Source: Polyangiaceae bacterium (GTDB taxonomy: Bacteria > Myxococcota_A > Polyangia > Polyangiales > Polyangiaceae). From it: a DNA stretch of 45,037 nt. This document shows, in pieces, positions 34,025 through 42,777 of the stretch. A model generated the notes under the pieces. The model did no database searches, was not told where the DNA came from, and saw nothing but the letters and a program-made list of their open reading frames with translations. The stretch covers positions 1 through 45,037 of the forward strand of contig JAHBVY010000017.1 in NCBI GenBank assembly GCA_019637265.1, written 5' to 3'. A program made the translations under genes and the position numbers. The first letter of the stretch is position 1. The number at the start of each line of letters is the position of its first letter.

Positions 34025-35467
34025 GTGGCGTACCCACCCCAATGGATCCTCGATGCGCTGGATGACCCTGTTTACCTCGAGGACGGAGAGGGTCAGGTGG
34101 TGCGCTGTAACCAAGCGCTGCTCGGGCTCCTCCAAGCCGAGTCGGCGCGCGTGGTGGGCTGGCCGAGCAGTCAGCTCGACATCCCAACTGGGCACCAGGC
34201 CGAGCATCGTCAGCTCAGCTCGCCTAGTGGCATCCCCTTCACCTGGGTCACGCTCAAGCGCGAGCTGCCCTCCATCGAAGCGCTCCAGGGTCGAGCCAAG
34301 GAGCTCGAGGCGAGCGAGCGTCAGCTCGCCGAGCTGCTGTCCCGTCAGCGCACCGTACAACAAGCGCAGCGCCTGGAATCAGTAGGTCAACTGACGGGCG
34401 GCATCGCGCACGACTTCAACAACCTGCTCGCGGTGATCACCGGCTGCCTGGAGCTGCTCAAGGTGCGCGCCCAGGGCAACCCGCCGGTGCTCGACCTCGC
34501 CGATCGCGCGCTCACCGCGGCGGAGCGCGGCGCAGCGCTGATCCAGCGCCTGCTAGCGTTCTCGCGCCGACAGATGCTGAGCCCCGAGCCCACCAACGTG
34601 AACGCGATGATCCTCGAGATGCTCGATCTCTCGCGGCGGAGCCTCGCCGAGCACATCGAGATCGAGACCGAGCTGTGCGACGAGCCGTGGCTGGTGCTCG
34701 TGGATCCGAGCCAGCTCGAGAACGCCATCTTGAACCTGGTGATCAACGCGCGCGACGCGATGCCGGACGGCGGCATCCTGATGATCTCCACCGCGAAGGT
34801 GGAGCTCGACGCACCCGACGATGGCCTGATGGCGGGCGATTACCTGCGCGTCACCGTCTCGGACACCGGCACTGGGATCGGCAGCGAGCACCTCGGGCGC
34901 GTCTTCGAGCCGTTCTACACCACCAAAGAGACGGGTCGCGGCAGCGGCCTGGGCCTCAGCATGGTGTACGGATTCGTCAAGCAATCTCACGGCACCGTCC
35001 GCATCGAGAGCGAGCCGAACCGCGGCACCACGGTGCACCTCTTCCTTCCGCGCGCGGGCGGCGCGCGCTCGATCGAACCACGCTCCCTCGGAGAACAGCC
35101 GCTCGGGCGCCGCGAGGTCGTACTGGTGGTGGAGGATGACGACGCCGTGCGGAGCACCGTCGTCTCCGTGCTGGAGGAGCTCGACTACCGCGTGATCTCG
35201 GCGTCGTCCGCGGCGGAGGCGCTGGAGATCTTGGAGCTTCACGCGAGCATCGATCTGCTGCTGACCGACGTGGTGCTCGGGGGGACCGCGTCTGGTCCAG
35301 AGCTGGCTCAGCGAGCCCAGCAAGGCCGCGCGGGTCTCCGGGTCGCCTTCATGACGGGCTACGCGGATCAGCACTTGAGTCAGGTGGGGCGCGACGCACG
35401 CGTGCTCAAGAAGCCATTCCGTGCGCCAGAGCTCGCGCGGTTCCTGCGGTCGGCGTTGGAAGGGTGA
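34025..35467 (+). CDS. PAS hybrid histidine kinase with receiver, soluble
   Basis: The protein has 480 residues from the GTG at 34025, preceded by GGAAAG; a TTG 36 bp earlier is the alternative. No membrane segment is seen. A PAS domain (about 5-75) and a short coiled coil lead to His[18 protein letters not shown] (His129). HATPase motifs are NLVINARDAM, DTGTGIGSEHLG and GRGSGLGLSMVYGF. The receiver has the acidic EDDD near 370 and phospho-acceptor Asp415 (LLTDVVL), with KKPF at 462-465. It is probably a cytoplasmic sensor and phosphorelay with no DNA-binding output. The STAS-like and Hsp70 genes follow downstream on the same strand. Confidence 0.93.
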   Translation: MAYPPQWILDALDDPVYLEDGEGQVVRCNQALLGLLQAESARVVGWPSSQLDIPTGHQAEHRQLSSPSGIPFTWVTLKRELPSIEALQGRAKELEASERQLAELLSRQRTVQQAQRLESVGQLTGGIAHDFNNLLAVITGCLELLKVRAQGNPPVLDLADRALTAAERGAALIQRLLAFSRRQMLSPEPTNVNAMILEMLDLSRRSLAEHIEIETELCDEPWLVLVDPSQLENAILNLVINARDAMPDGGILMISTAKVELDAPDDGLMAGDYLRVTVSDTGTGIGSEHLGRVFEPFYTTKETGRGSGLGLSMVYGFVKQSHGTVRIESEPNRGTTVHLFLPRAGGARSIEPRSLGEQPLGRREVVLVVEDDDAVRSTVVSVLEELDYRVISASSAAEALEILELHASIDLLLTDVVLGGTASGPELAQRAQQGRAGLRVAFMTGYADQHLSQVGRDARVLKKPFRAPELARFLRSALEG

Positions 35468-35591
35468 CGAACGACACCGACACCAGCACACGATGAGGTA
35501 GGCAGGATGAGGTGGGCGACGTGACCTCCCTGAGGGCGGTGCGCCACGTCTGGACCCGAGCCGCTCGGGCGTGTTCTCATCAGACGAACAC

Positions 35592-36020
35592 ATGGCGCGC
35601 ATCCCCAGAGACACTTCTGATTGGCCCATCGTGTACGTCACGTGGCCATCGCGGCCCATCGACGATGATGACGTGGAGCTCTTCTTGAAGGAGAGCCTGG
35701 AGGAGCTCGAGCGCGGTACCCATGTCTCGATTCACCTCTCGGAGGGTGGCAGCGGGCTGCGCGCCAAGCAGCGCCGCCGCGTCGCGGAGTGGATGCTCGA
35801 GCACCATGAGCTGATCGGGCAGCGGATTTTGGGCGCGGCCGTCGTCGTCAGGAACCCCGTGCTGCGCGCGATGGTCACGGCGGTCAACTGGATGGCGCCG
35901 CCCCCCTACCCGCAGCACCTGTTCGCCGAGCAGCACGAGGCGCGCGCGTGGGTCGAGGGGCAGCTCACGGCGGCGGGGATCCCATTACCGACTCGTCAGC
36001 GCTCCGCGTCACCGCGCTAG
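35592..36020 (+). CDS. small STAS/SpoIIAA-like protein
   Basis: The protein has 142 residues from the ATG at 35592; a GTG 21 bp earlier is possible and neither start has a clear ribosome binding site. No signal peptide is seen. The alternating pattern (VYVTWPSRPIDDDDVELFLK, then GQRILGAAVVVRNPVLRAMV, then HLFAEQHEARAWVEGQL) is like the alpha/beta STAS-like proteins of myxobacteria with a trailing EARAWVEG motif. These are thought to act as switch or partner proteins. It ends 7 bp before the Hsp70 gene, so the two are probably one transcript. The function is otherwise unknown. Confidence 0.72.
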   Translation: MARIPRDTSDWPIVYVTWPSRPIDDDDVELFLKESLEELERGTHVSIHLSEGGSGLRAKQRRRVAEWMLEHHELIGQRILGAAVVVRNPVLRAMVTAVNWMAPPPYPQHLFAEQHEARAWVEGQLTAAGIPLPTRQRSASPR

Positions 36021-36027
36021 CTCCATC

Positions 36028-38889
36028 ATGCCCGCGGAGCCCCGCACCCTCGTCGGCATCGACCTCGGCACCACTCACACGGTGGTGGCTTACGCGCGCC
36101 TCACGGGTCGCGCCGGGCCGCCGCCCATCGAGCTGTTCCGCGTCCCGCAGCTGATCGGCCGCGGAGAAGTCGCCGCGCGCGATCTGTTCCCTTCGTTCCT
36201 CTACGCCCCGCTCCCGGAGGAGCCATTCGAAGACCGCTGGGGCGACGCGCCGTGGGTCACTGGGGAGCTCGCGCGCGACCGCGGCGCGGAGGTGCCCGGT
36301 CGACAGATCGCCTCACCGAAGAGCTGGCTGAGCCACACGCGCGTGGATCGGCGCGCGCCCATCTTACCGTGGGGAACCGACACGGAGGGGCTCCCGCGGC
36401 TGTCTCCAGTGGAGGCCAGCGCGCGCCTCCTGCGCCACATCCACGCGGCGTGGGACGCGGCTCACCCGGAGCTCCCGCTCGCGGAGCAGCAGGTCATCCT
36501 CACGGTGCCGGCCAGCTTCGATCAAGCGGCGCGCGAGCTCACCCTCACCGCAGCGCGCGACGCGGGCCTCAGGGTGCGCCTCTTGGAGGAGCCTCAAGCC
36601 GCGTTCTACGCTTACCTGACGGACCGTGGATTCAGTGAGCTGAGCGCGCTGGTCCAGGGGGAAGAGCCGCGCGTGGTGCTGGTGTGCGACGTGGGGGGCG
36701 GCACCACGGACTTGACGCTGGTAGAAATCCGCAGGGAAACTGATGGAGCGCCTGGTGACCAAGGCGCTGACGGTGCTGGCGCGAGCCGTGAGCCGCGCTT
36801 CGGCCTCGAGCGCGTGGCGGTGGGGAGCCACCTGCTGCTCGGCGGCGACAACCTCGACCTCGCCCTGGCGCACCTCATCGAGCGCCGCATGAGCGACGAG
36901 TCGCTCGATCCGCAGCGCTTCGCTCAGCTGGTCGCGACTTGCCGCGCGGCCAAGGAGCGGCTGCTCTCGGCGGACGCGCCAGAGCAAGTCACGGTGCGGC
37001 TCTTGGGGCGCGGCGCGGCGCTCCTCAGCGGGGGGCTCAGCGCCTCGCTCAGCCGCGAGGAGGTCGTCAGTTTATTGGACGATGGTTTCCTCCCGGAGTC
37101 CACGCTGGACGCGCGCCCGCGGCGCGCGCGGGGGGGCCTGGTGGCCTTCGGGCTCCCCTTCGAGGCCGATCCCGCGATCACCCATCACCTCGCGTGGTTC
37201 CTCTCGCGCCACCGAGGCGAGCGCGCGCTGCCCAGCGCGGTCTTGTATAACGGCGGCTTGTTTCGCGCGGCGCGCGCGCGCGAGCGCCTGACGGGGCTGC
37301 TCGAGCGCTGGTCCGGCGCACCCGTCACGGCGCTCACGGAGAGCGACCCGGAGCGCGCCGTGGCGCGCGGCGCCGTGGCCTTTGGCCTCGCGCTCCGCGG
37401 CCTGGGGCCGAAGATCGGCGGTGGATCGCCGCGCGGCTACTACATCGGCGTGGCGGCGGGGCGCGGAGAGCGGCGCGCGGTGTGCGTGGTGCCTCAGGGC
37501 GCGGAGGAGGGCCAGGAGTACCGCGCCGACTCGCTGCCGCTGCGCTTGCTCCTGGGGAGGGCGGCGCGCTTCGAGCTCCACACATCAGACAGCTCGGCTG
37601 CGGATCTGCCGGGCAGCGTGGTCACGCTGGACGACGAGCGCTTCACGCGCCTGCCCCGCGTTGCGAGCCGCTTCGATGAGGGCGTGAGCGGCGAGATCCC
37701 GGTGGCGCTGGTCGGTGAGCTCACGCCGCTCGGTACCCTCGAGCTCGCCTGCGTGGAGCAGCTCCCGGCGGGCGCGCCCGCCGGCGCCGAGCGGCGCTTC
37801 GCGCTGGCCTTCGACCTGCGCGGCGACGACGCCGAGCCACCCGAACAGGGCGCACCCTCCGAGCGCGGCGCCCAGCCGCGCACCTCGGAGCCGCCGCGCT
37901 CCATCGCTGCTCCCCCGGAGGCGAGCCTGCTGCGCGCCGTCGATCTCATCGACCGCGTGTACGGCAAGCGGCGCGCGGACGTGAAGCCGCGCGAGGTAAA
38001 GGACCTGGTGCGCGAGCTGGAGCGCACGCTAGGCGAGCGCCGCGGCTGGTCGGTCGCGACGAATCGTCGCCTGTACGACGCGCTGCTGGTGGACCCAGCC
38101 GCGCGCCGGCGCAGCGCCGATCACGAGCGCGTGTTCTGGCTACTGGCTGGCTTCACCCTGCGCCCCGGCGTCGGCTACCCGGGCGACAACGCGCGCGCCG
38201 AGCGCCTCGCGCTGCTGATCGGCGAGGCACTCACTTTCCATACGGAAAGTCGTAACTGGCAGGCGCTGTGGGTCGCGCTGCGACGCGTCGCGGCGGGGCT
38301 CTCGGAGCCCGCTCAGCTCACGATCCGCGATCTGATCGACCCCTTCCTCGCCCCGCCCGACGCGAAGCTCCGGCGCCCCAAGAAGCTGAAGCCCACCCAC
38401 CCGACCGAGATGCTCGAGCTGGCCTCGAGCCTCGAGCGGCTACCCGCAGCGCGCCGCGCCGAGCTGGGCGCTTGGGTGCTCGAGCGCACCTGGACCGATC
38501 GCGATCCACGGCTGTGGGAGGCCCTGGCGCGCATCGGCGCGCGCAACCCCACTTACGCGAGCGCGCACCATGTGGTCCCGACGCGCACCGTCGAGCGCTG
38601 GTTCGATCACGTGCTGCAAGAGCGCTGGGAAGAGGTCCCGAGCGCCGCCATCTGCGCCGTGAGCCTCGCGCGCGTCACGGAAGATCGCACCCGTGATCTC
38701 AGCGAGGCGGTGCGCGAGGGGGTGGTCCGGCGGCTGACCAAGGCTGCCCAAGGGGGCATGCCCATCGAGGTCACACGCCTCGACGAGTGGGCGCGCGCGC
38801 TGCGCGAGTTCGTGCCCCTGAGCGACGCCGATCGCGCGCAGTTCTTCGGTGAGGAGCTCCCCGAAGGGCTGCGCCTCGAGGCCATGTAG
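36028..38889 (+). CDS. Hsp70-family protein with long C-terminal extension (DUF3731-like)
   Basis: The protein has 953 residues, much longer than DnaK (about 640). The actin-like ATPase begins GIDLGTTHTVVAYARL (10-25). The second phosphate loop is CDVGGGTTDLTLVEI (220-234), with TVPASFDQAARELT (about 159-172) and EEPQAAFYAYL (187-197). After a linker rich in Glu/Pro (about 605-640), the C-terminal 310 residues form helices, including KRRADVKPREVKDLVRELER and LRRPKKLKPTHPTEMLELAS. This matches my recollection of DUF3731 domains fused to a divergent Hsp70. It is an ATP-driven chaperone-like protein of unknown client. The gene is 7 bp from the STAS-like gene. Confidence 0.92.
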   Translation: MPAEPRTLVGIDLGTTHTVVAYARLTGRAGPPPIELFRVPQLIGRGEVAARDLFPSFLYAPLPEEPFEDRWGDAPWVTGELARDRGAEVPGRQIASPKSWLSHTRVDRRAPILPWGTDTEGLPRLSPVEASARLLRHIHAAWDAAHPELPLAEQQVILTVPASFDQAARELTLTAARDAGLRVRLLEEPQAAFYAYLTDRGFSELSALVQGEEPRVVLVCDVGGGTTDLTLVEIRRETDGAPGDQGADGAGASREPRFGLERVAVGSHLLLGGDNLDLALAHLIERRMSDESLDPQRFAQLVATCRAAKERLLSADAPEQVTVRLLGRGAALLSGGLSASLSREEVVSLLDDGFLPESTLDARPRRARGGLVAFGLPFEADPAITHHLAWFLSRHRGERALPSAVLYNGGLFRAARARERLTGLLERWSGAPVTALTESDPERAVARGAVAFGLALRGLGPKIGGGSPRGYYIGVAAGRGERRAVCVVPQGAEEGQEYRADSLPLRLLLGRAARFELHTSDSSAADLPGSVVTLDDERFTRLPRVASRFDEGVSGEIPVALVGELTPLGTLELACVEQLPAGAPAGAERRFALAFDLRGDDAEPPEQGAPSERGAQPRTSEPPRSIAAPPEASLLRAVDLIDRVYGKRRADVKPREVKDLVRELERTLGERRGWSVATNRRLYDALLVDPAARRRSADHERVFWLLAGFTLRPGVGYPGDNARAERLALLIGEALTFHTESRNWQALWVALRRVAAGLSEPAQLTIRDLIDPFLAPPDAKLRRPKKLKPTHPTEMLELASSLERLPAARRAELGAWVLERTWTDRDPRLWEALARIGARNPTYASAHHVVPTRTVERWFDHVLQERWEEVPSAAICAVSLARVTEDRTRDLSEAVREGVVRRLTKAAQGGMPIEVTRLDEWARALREFVPLSDADRAQFFGEELPEGLRLEAM

Positions 38890-39018
38890 CGCGCTGATCC
38901 GTCACGAAGCCGCTCGGAGCGGTGCCGGCCAACCCCCCCACCAAACTCCTCCTGAATCCATGACGTCGAGGGAACCGAAGGTGGCGGAGCGAGCCACGTA
39001 GCGCGCCGATCCGTCGCG
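38881..39018. repeat. 26-bp direct repeat around the Hsp70 stop codon
   Basis: GCC-ATG-TAGCGCGCTGATCC at 38881-38906 recurs as GCC-ACG-TAGCGCGCCGATCC at 38993-39018, with about three mismatches in 26 bp. The first copy contains the last Hsp70 codons and its stop. The intervening bases hold a copy of the dispersed AACCCCC motif (38919-38945). Confidence 0.7.
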
Positions 39019-39033
39019 GGTCATGCTGCGCCC

Positions 39034-39717
39034 GTGACCGCACCGCCTCACGCCGCCTGGCTCGTCGACTTGGATGGGACGCTGTACGCCCCACTGCCGG
39101 TGAAGCTGCTGATGGGCCTCAGCGTGCTCTGCTTCGGGCTACGGCACGCGAAGCTGCTGCGGCAGTTCCGCCGCGAGCACGAGGTGCTTCGCGAGACGAT
39201 GACCGAGAGCGTGGAAGATCCTTTCGCGCTCCAGCTCGCGCGCACCGCCGAGAAGCTAGGACGCCCAACTGACGAAGTGGAGCGCGTCGTGCGCACCTGG
39301 ATGCTGGAGCGCCCCTTGCCTTTCGTGCGACGGTTTCGCCGCGCGGCGCTGCTCAACGAGATCGAGCGCTACCGCGCAGGGGGCGGGAAGACGGCGCTGG
39401 TGAGCGACTACCCCGCGCGGGGGAAGCTCGCGGCGCTCGGCGCCGAGCGGCTGTTCGACGTGGTGGTCGCGAGCGGCGAGCCTGGCGGGCCCGGGCGCTT
39501 GAAGCCGTGGCCTGATGGCTATTTGAAGGCGGCGGAGGCGCTGGGCATCGCTCCCTCCGAGTGCCTGGTGATTGGGGATCGGGCGGACGCCGATGGGCTC
39601 GCTGCCTCTCAGGCAGGCATGACGTTTCGTCATGTGGCCGCACAAGAGCGTCGCTCGGCTGGCCGGACGGTCACTCGCTCGGCGCACACGCCGCAGCCGC
39701 ACAAGCAGAGACCCTGA
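39034..39717 (+). CDS. HAD-superfamily hydrolase
   Basis: The protein has 227 residues with a GTG start. It has the HAD motifs in order: WLVDLDGTLYAP (nucleophile Asp12 and acid/base Asp14), KTALVSDYPARGK (motif II Ser), RLKPWPDGYLKAAE (motif III Lys) and CLVIGDRADADGLAA (motif IV acids). A helical cap occupies about 30-105. The fold fits small phosphatases acting on sugar or nucleotide phosphates; the substrate is unknown. It follows the Hsp70 gene after 144 bp of repeat-rich spacer. Confidence 0.88.
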   Translation: MTAPPHAAWLVDLDGTLYAPLPVKLLMGLSVLCFGLRHAKLLRQFRREHEVLRETMTESVEDPFALQLARTAEKLGRPTDEVERVVRTWMLERPLPFVRRFRRAALLNEIERYRAGGGKTALVSDYPARGKLAALGAERLFDVVVASGEPGGPGRLKPWPDGYLKAAEALGIAPSECLVIGDRADADGLAASQAGMTFRHVAAQERRSAGRTVTRSAHTPQPHKQRP

Positions 39718-39826
39718 GGCAATCGTCACGTGGCGTCCGGGGTCACCAGCAAGCCCAGCGCGATGCGCGCCGAGCGTAGTCGTTCCCGCCGCCAAGGAGT
39801 TGGGATACGCTCCGATCCTGACACCC

Positions 39827-40801
39827 ATGCACCCCCTGCTCGCCGCCCAGCTGCAGCTCACCCTCGCTGGGGCAACACCACCAGGGGACGCGTGGTGGCA
39901 GCGCTTCGTAGAGCAAGTTAGTGCGGCTTACTACCAGGCGGAGGCGGAGCGTGAGGAGTTGAAGCGCGCGCTCGACGAGAGCGAACGCGGCCGCGCGGAG
40001 CAGGCGAGCCAGCTGAGTCATGAGCTCGAACAGCGGACCGAATTCGAGCAGGCGCTGGCGGACAGCCGCGCGGAGCTCCACGAGGTGCTCGCGGCGATGC
40101 CCGATCAAGTGTGGCTCGTGGAGGCCGATGGCACCCTCGTCGACCCGAGGCCACGGGTCCCCACCCTCGAGGTGAGCGAGCTGATGGCGGCGCTGTGCGA
40201 GTCAGGGGAGCTCGACGCAGCCTGCAAGCGCGCGCGACATGAGGGCGCCCTCGTCAAGTGGGAGTTCCCGGCGACGGTGGACGGGCGGCGTGGCCTGTAT
40301 GAGGCGCGCTGCGTGCCACACCCGAACAGCCGCGGCATCGTGCTGGTGCGCGACCTGACGGAGCTTGCTGGTGCCGGGCCGCTCGCGCCCGGGCCACGCC
40401 ACCCAGCGGCCGCCCTGGCGCGGGTGCTGATCGTCGACGACGAGGCCGACGTTGGCCGCGCCATGCGCCGCTCACTGATCGGCCGCTACCACATCACCCT
40501 CACGCGTTCCGGTGTGGAAACACTGGAGCTGTTTCGAGATCAGCGCTTCGATCTGGTGATCTGCGACCTGATGATGCCCGAGATGAGCGGGATGGATCTG
40601 CTAGACCACGCAGCGCGGCGCTACCCGGAGCAGGCGACGCGCTTCGTGTTCATGACGGGCGGCGCCTTCTCCGACACAGGCAAGCGCTTCCTCGGCCAGC
40701 TCACCACGGAGTACCTGAAGAAGCCCTTCGATCAGGGGCAGCTCCGCGACTTCATCGCCCAACACCTCGAACGGCTCGGCCCGCTGACCGCGATCGAATG
40801 A
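39827..40801 (+). CDS. coiled-coil/PAS-like/receiver protein
   Basis: The protein has 324 residues from the ATG at 39827; a longer frame back to 39632 overlaps the HAD gene and is rejected. An N-terminal coiled coil (35-85, EAEREELKRALDESERGRAE) precedes a PAS-like region (about 86-180, LHEVLAAMPDQVWLVEADGT). A typical receiver domain follows (198-318) with acidic VDDEADVG at 203-210 and phospho-acceptor Asp247 (VICDLMMPEMSG), with KKPFDQ near 298. There is no kinase and no DNA-binding output domain, so it probably acts by protein-protein contact. It could be phosphorylated by one of the three kinases of this window. Its stop lies in a direct repeat. Confidence 0.85.
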   Translation: MHPLLAAQLQLTLAGATPPGDAWWQRFVEQVSAAYYQAEAEREELKRALDESERGRAEQASQLSHELEQRTEFEQALADSRAELHEVLAAMPDQVWLVEADGTLVDPRPRVPTLEVSELMAALCESGELDAACKRARHEGALVKWEFPATVDGRRGLYEARCVPHPNSRGIVLVRDLTELAGAGPLAPGPRHPAAALARVLIVDDEADVGRAMRRSLIGRYHITLTRSGVETLELFRDQRFDLVICDLMMPEMSGMDLLDHAARRYPEQATRFVFMTGGAFSDTGKRFLGQLTTEYLKKPFDQGQLRDFIAQHLERLGPLTAIE

Positions 40802-40833
40802 CAGCCTGTCGAACGTGGAGGAATGACAGCCTG
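40796..40833. repeat. 13-bp direct repeat GAATGACAGCCTG
   Basis: There are two exact copies at 40796-40808 and 40821-40833 (period 25). The first contains the last Glu codon and TGA stop of the preceding gene. Past it, a minus-strand copy of the dispersed AACCCC motif lies near 40885-40910 in the spacer before cysS. Confidence 0.65.
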
Positions 40834-41026
40834 AGCTGACCATCCTGGTGCGCGAAGGGGGCTACGAGGTGAAGCAGATGGATCGGGGGGTTGGGGTTTG
40901 GCAGCGCGCTACCTCCACCGAACCTAACAGCGCACCTGACCACCACGAAGAGCGCCGCTCGCCCGCGCCCAGCCCACCGCCGTTCAGGCAGCTAAACTGA
41001 CTGCACGCGCCAGCGCCGCCAGGCAC

Positions 41027-42613
41027 CTAAGGCAACTTGTAACGAACGCCGCTCGGCGTGTCCTCGAACTGCACCCCGAGCGCCTTGAGCCCATCGCGGA
41101 TGGCGTCCGCCGCGGCGAAATCCCGCGCTTTACGCGCCGCGTGACGCGCCAGCGCCACCCGCTTCAAATCCTCCACGCTGAGCGCCCCCGCCGCGAGCAG
41201 CTCGAGCGCCACGGCGGGCGCTGGGGCGCTCCCGACCTGCGCCTCCAGCTCCTCCTTCGCGATCACCCCGGATTGCCCCGCGCGCAGCACGCCGAGCACC
41301 GCGTCGCAAGCCGTGAGCGCAGCGAGCGCGCGCGTGGCCGCTCGGCCCGTGGGCTTCAGGCGATTCACGTGCCCCACGAAGTCGAACACGTGCGCGAGCG
41401 CGGCCGAAGCGTTCAAGTCGTCATCCAGCGCTGCGCCAAAGCCCTCCTCGAGCGCCGCGGTGACGCGCTCCATCTCCTCGATCAGCTCGGGCGCCGCTGG
41501 CGCTGGCTCACCCTCCACCAAGAGGTCGTGGCAGTTCTGGAGCCGCGCGATCGAGGCGCGCGCGGCGTCCAACCCCTCCAGCGTGAAGTTCATGGGCTGG
41601 CGGTAGTGGTTCGCGAGCAAGAGGTAGCGCACCTCGCGCGGGCTGTAGCCGCGCTCCGTGAGGTCCGCGAGGGTGTAGAGCGTGCCCTCGCTCTTGCTCA
41701 TCTTGCGGCCGTTCACCAGCAGGTGGCGCGCGTGCATCCAGTGGCGCGCGTACTCGGCGCCGGTCGCGCCCACCGCCTGCGCCACCTCACACTCGTGGTG
41801 CGGGAAGATGTTGTCCTCGCCCCCGGTGTGGATGTCGAACACCTCACCCAGGTAGCGTGAGCTCATGGCGGAGCACTCGATGTGCCAGCCGGGGAAGCCC
41901 TTGCCGATGCGTGGGTCGAGCGCCGGTCGCTCCTTCGCTCCGGACGAAGACAGATACCCTGACCAAGTACCATCGCTGTGCGGGTCCCACTGCATCAGGT
42001 GCCCCGCGTCGGTTTTCCACAAGGCAAAATCCGCCGGGTGCCGCTTCAGCTGGTTCACCTCGACCCGCGCGCCGGCCTCCAAGTCCTCAACCACCTTGCC
42101 GCTCAGCGCGCCATAGGCTGGGAAGCTCGAGATGTCGTAGTAGACCTCGCCGCTGTTCTCCGGGATGTAAGCGTGGCCGCGATCCAAGAGCTGCTGGATC
42201 TGCACCAGCATCTCCGGGATGTGGTCGGTGGCGCGGGGGTAGCGCTCGGCGTCCTTCACGCCCAGCGCCCTCCTATCCGCATGGAAACCGTCTTCGAAGT
42301 GGCGCGCCACCTTGAAGGGATCCCAGCCGAGCTCGCGCGCCGTCTTCTGGAGCTTGTCCTCTCCCCCCGCGTCGGCGCGGTTGTCCTCCGTCAGGTGACC
42401 CACGTCGGTGATGTTCATCACCTGGGTCACCTGGTAGCCGCGGTACTCGAAGTAGCGCCGCAGCAAGTCCGCGAACAAGAACGAGCGGAAGTTGCCGATG
42501 TGCGCCGTCGAGTAAACGGTGGGCCCGCAGTTGTAGATCGAGACGCGCGAAGGCTTCGTGGGGGTGAACTCGATCTGCTGCTTGAGCCGCGTGTCATAAA
42601 GCAAGAAGGCCAT
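41027..42613 (-). CDS. cysS: cysteinyl-tRNA synthetase
   Basis: CysS is a class I aminoacyl-tRNA synthetase that charges tRNA-Cys. The 528-residue form is longer than the E. coli enzyme (461). The zinc-site Cys29 lies in YNCGPTVYSTAHIGN (HIGH-type signature HIGN). HIECSAMSSRYLG and FPHHECEVAQ supply the other zinc ligands, and GRKMSKSEGTL is the KMSKS loop. Ahead of HIECSAM is an added stretch of about 25 residues (QWDPHSDGTWSGYLSSSG and following). The C-terminal helical domain ends VRYKLP. It starts at the ATG at 42613. Confidence 0.97.
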   Translation of the reverse strand: MAFLLYDTRLKQQIEFTPTKPSRVSIYNCGPTVYSTAHIGNFRSFLFADLLRRYFEYRGYQVTQVMNITDVGHLTEDNRADAGGEDKLQKTARELGWDPFKVARHFEDGFHADRRALGVKDAERYPRATDHIPEMLVQIQQLLDRGHAYIPENSGEVYYDISSFPAYGALSGKVVEDLEAGARVEVNQLKRHPADFALWKTDAGHLMQWDPHSDGTWSGYLSSSGAKERPALDPRIGKGFPGWHIECSAMSSRYLGEVFDIHTGGEDNIFPHHECEVAQAVGATGAEYARHWMHARHLLVNGRKMSKSEGTLYTLADLTERGYSPREVRYLLLANHYRQPMNFTLEGLDAARASIARLQNCHDLLVEGEPAPAAPELIEEMERVTAALEEGFGAALDDDLNASAALAHVFDFVGHVNRLKPTGRAATRALAALTACDAVLGVLRAGQSGVIAKEELEAQVGSAPAPAVALELLAAGALSVEDLKRVALARHAARKARDFAAADAIRDGLKALGVQFEDTPSGVRYKLP

Positions 42614-42677
42614 CGCGGCCGGTTTCTAGCTGATATGGCGCGATGTGGCGAGGACGCAGCTCGCGGCGCGTCATGTG

Positions 42678-42702
42678 GCGGTGCCGTCTAACCCCCCAAA
42701 AT
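42678..42702 (+). repeat. dispersed intergenic motif GCGGTGCCGTCNAACCCCC (one of about eleven)
   Basis: Related copies of this degenerate motif lie at 183-205, 11851-11880, 14551-14570, 21897-21917, 24671-24691, 26941-26963, 30296-30320, 33782-33797, 38919-38945 and 40885-40910. All are in intergenic spacers, in both orientations, and most lie soon after a stop codon. Best-preserved parts are GCGGTGC and CAAACCCCCAAAA. Copies at 183, 21897 and 24671 share GGTGCAGGCAAACCCCC exactly. Confidence 0.6.
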
Positions 42703-42777
42703 TAAGAGGACGAGCAGGCTCTTGAGCTGGCGCTTCGGCGACGCTTGGCACCGAGCGCCTAAGGGGGTGTCGGAAGG

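Noticed and set aside
39632..39826. Upstream extension of the receiver protein gene
   Set aside because: Arg/Ser-rich, overlaps the HAD gene, and the ATG at 39827 gives a clean N terminus.
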